Source: Methylothermaceae bacterium (GTDB lineage Bacteria; Pseudomonadota; Gammaproteobacteria; Methylococcales; Methylothermaceae). From it: DNA of 5,260 nucleotides. This document shows positions 4,129-5,260 of this stretch, one piece after another; within the stretch, counting starts at the first letter, position 1, and every line of letters begins with the position of its first letter. The DNA lies in the NCBI GenBank assembly GCA_027024125.1, contig JALVSV010000239.1, positions 1 through 5,260 of the forward strand, written 5' to 3'. Under the pieces are notes generated by a model, which was not told where the DNA came from, ran no database searches, and saw only the letters and a list, made by a program, of their open reading frames with translations. The position numbers were made by a program, and so were the translations under genes.

Positions 4129-5260
4129 ATGAATATTGACGCATCGTTACTAACACCGGAGACGGCTGAAGAACGGGTACTGGGTATCCAGACCAAGCTG
4201 CACCGATGGGCCAAGGAAGACCCACAACGGCATTTCGATGACCTATACAACCTTGTCTGTGACCCGGCATTCCTATATGTTGCTTGGTGTCGGGTGAGGC
4301 GCAATCGGGGCGCACGCACAGCCGGTATTGATGGTCTTAATGCACGCAGATCGATAACGTTAACGCGTTCATCGGTCAACTGCGCGCAGACCTCAAGGCT
4401 CGTATATTTCATCCACTACCCGTACGGGAAAGGAGGATCCCTAAGACGGGCACGAGCAAATACCGAAGACTTGGGATTCCGACCACGAGGGATCGGGTGG
4501 TCCAAGGTGCGCTCAAGCTGGTGCTTGAGCCGATTTTCGAGGCGGACTTCCAACCCTGTTCGTATGGGTTCCGCCCGAATCGGCGTGCTCAGGACGCGAT
4601 TGCTGAGATTCACTTTCTATGTTCTCGTTCCTACGAATGGGTGGTAGAGGGTGACATCAAGGCATGCTTCGACGAGATCGATCACACGGCGCTAATGAGC
4701 CGAGTTCGTAAACGCGTCGGAGACAAGAAGGTCCTGGCATTGATCAAAGCATTCTGTAAGGCCGGGATCCTTACCGAAGATGGCCAGGTACAGGATACGA
4801 TCACAGGCACCCCTCAAGGTGGAATTCTTTCTCCCCTGCTTGCGAACATTGCCCTTTCCGAACTGGACGATCACTTCGCCCAGGCATGGCAGGCAATGGG
4901 GTCACACAGCGGGGCACGACAAGCATACCGGCTCAGGGGCCTACCAACCTATCGCTTGGTCCGCTATGCGGACGACTTTGTCCTACTGGTTGCGGGCACT
5001 CGTCAACAAGCAGAAGCCCTGTGCGAAGAAACCGCAGCGGTTCTATCGCCGATGGGCCTGCGTTTGTCACCGGAGAAACCCACCATCTGTCACATTGACA
5101 AGGGCTTCGACTTTCTCGGTTTCCGCATACAGCGGCGCCGGAAGCGAGGAACGCAGCAGCACTATGTTTACACATGGCCAAGCAGGAAGGCGGTTGCCTC
5201 CGTCAAGGCCAAGATCAGAGTGCTCACGCGTATGGGCCGTAATCATCCCATACAAATATT
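4129..5260 (+). pseudogene. ltrA: Group II intron reverse transcriptase/maturase (LtrA-like), frameshifted, 3' end outside window
   Basis: This is the intron-encoded protein that would splice the intron and copy it into new sites. ATG 4129 follows AGGAGG at 4117-4122, six bases away; a TTG at 4126 is less likely. Residues 1-72 end GARTAGIDGLNA (RT0), then one base seems lost at 4345-4346. The frame resumes at 4347 as QIDNVNAFIGQLRADLKARI and stays open to the edge (304 codons). RT motifs in order: IPKTGTSKYRRLGIP with RDRVVQGALKLVLEPIFE (RT1-2), FQPCSYGFRPNRRAQDA, VVEGDIKACFDEIDH (RT3, metal-binding Asp), GTPQGGILSPLLANIALSEL (RT4), RYADDFVLLV (RT5, catalytic YADD) and LSPEKPTICHIDKGFDFLGF (RT6-7). 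The maturase X domain would start at about the window end. Without correction of the shift, translation ends at a stop near 4647, giving a dead protein. Confidence 0.9.

Larger units (their letters stand above)
3523..5260 (+). mobile_element. Group II intron with reverse transcriptase gene, 3' end outside window
   Basis: The intron starts exactly where IS256 transposase similarity ends, at a codon boundary, with GTGCGCC matching the group II 5' consensus GTGYG. Some 600 nt of structured RNA (domains I-III) follow, then a maturase/reverse transcriptase gene in domain IV. The orientation is the same as the interrupted gene, as needed for splicing. The 3' end, with domains V and VI, is beyond 5260. 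The intron 3' end at 787-861 is a separate copy or remnant on the same strand. Whether the two belong to one subtype cannot be decided, since they share no overlapping part. Confidence 0.88.

Noticed and set aside
3744..4412. 222-codon minus-strand frame
   Set aside because: It is antisense to intron domains I-III and the maturase start, is low in recognisable motifs, and is explained by GC-rich structured RNA.

Overview
This window looks like a mobile-element graveyard from a Gram-negative bacterium. It is most likely a beta-/gamma-proteobacterium or an Acidithiobacillus-like relative. That inference rests on moderate GC, the mix of IS families (ISL3, IS1182, IS110, IS256), bacterial group II introns, and an exosortase-associated acyltransferase behind a sigma-54 promoter. 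I cannot name the species. Only one gene looks intact and non-mobile: an N-acyltransferase of the PEP-CTERM/exosortase-associated type at 1129-1806 (+).

Left part (1-861). An ISL3-family element enters from the left edge. Its transposase lies on the minus strand (556 down past base 1), has a one-base frameshift near 217, and its outer terminal repeat ends at about 659. Immediately after it comes the 3' end of a group II intron, with a textbook 34-nt domain V (787-820) and a domain VI with a bulged branch-point A (821-861). The ISL3 element therefore appears to sit in, or against, an older intron.

Regulatory region and cargo gene (862-1806). This stretch holds two near-identical 17-bp repeats, an 11-bp inverted repeat, and a perfect -24/-12 sigma-54 promoter core (TGGCAC-N5-TTGC, 1065-1079). 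A strong Shine-Dalgarno and the acyltransferase gene follow. The stop codon directly abuts the terminal repeat of the next insertion sequence.

Middle (1807-2990). This contains the 3' half of an IS1182-type transposase gene on the minus strand (catalytic D and E regions kept, frameshifted, 5' part lost). Next is a roughly 260-bp gene-free stretch with two related TGTAA/TTACA palindromes. Last is an IS110-family transposase collapsed to its first 16 codons plus about 23 codons of its C-terminal half.

Right part (2992-5260). An IS256-family transposase gene is cut after codon 177, two residues beyond its first catalytic Asp, by a group II intron in the same orientation. The intron starts at 3523 with GTGCG. 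It has a candidate EBS1 (3835-3840) that pairs with the last six bases of the 5' exon, and structured RNA domains up to 4128. It also has a reverse-transcriptase/maturase gene from 4129 that carries a one-base frameshift near 4345 and runs out of the window with RT motifs 0-7 visible.

Nearly all the mobile-element genes are broken by frameshift, deletion or nested insertion, while the acyltransferase keeps a clean frame, promoter and ribosome site. If the broader genome has an exosortase/PEP-CTERM (PrsK/PrsR, RpoN) locus, this gene is a plausible outlying or relocated member of that regulon.
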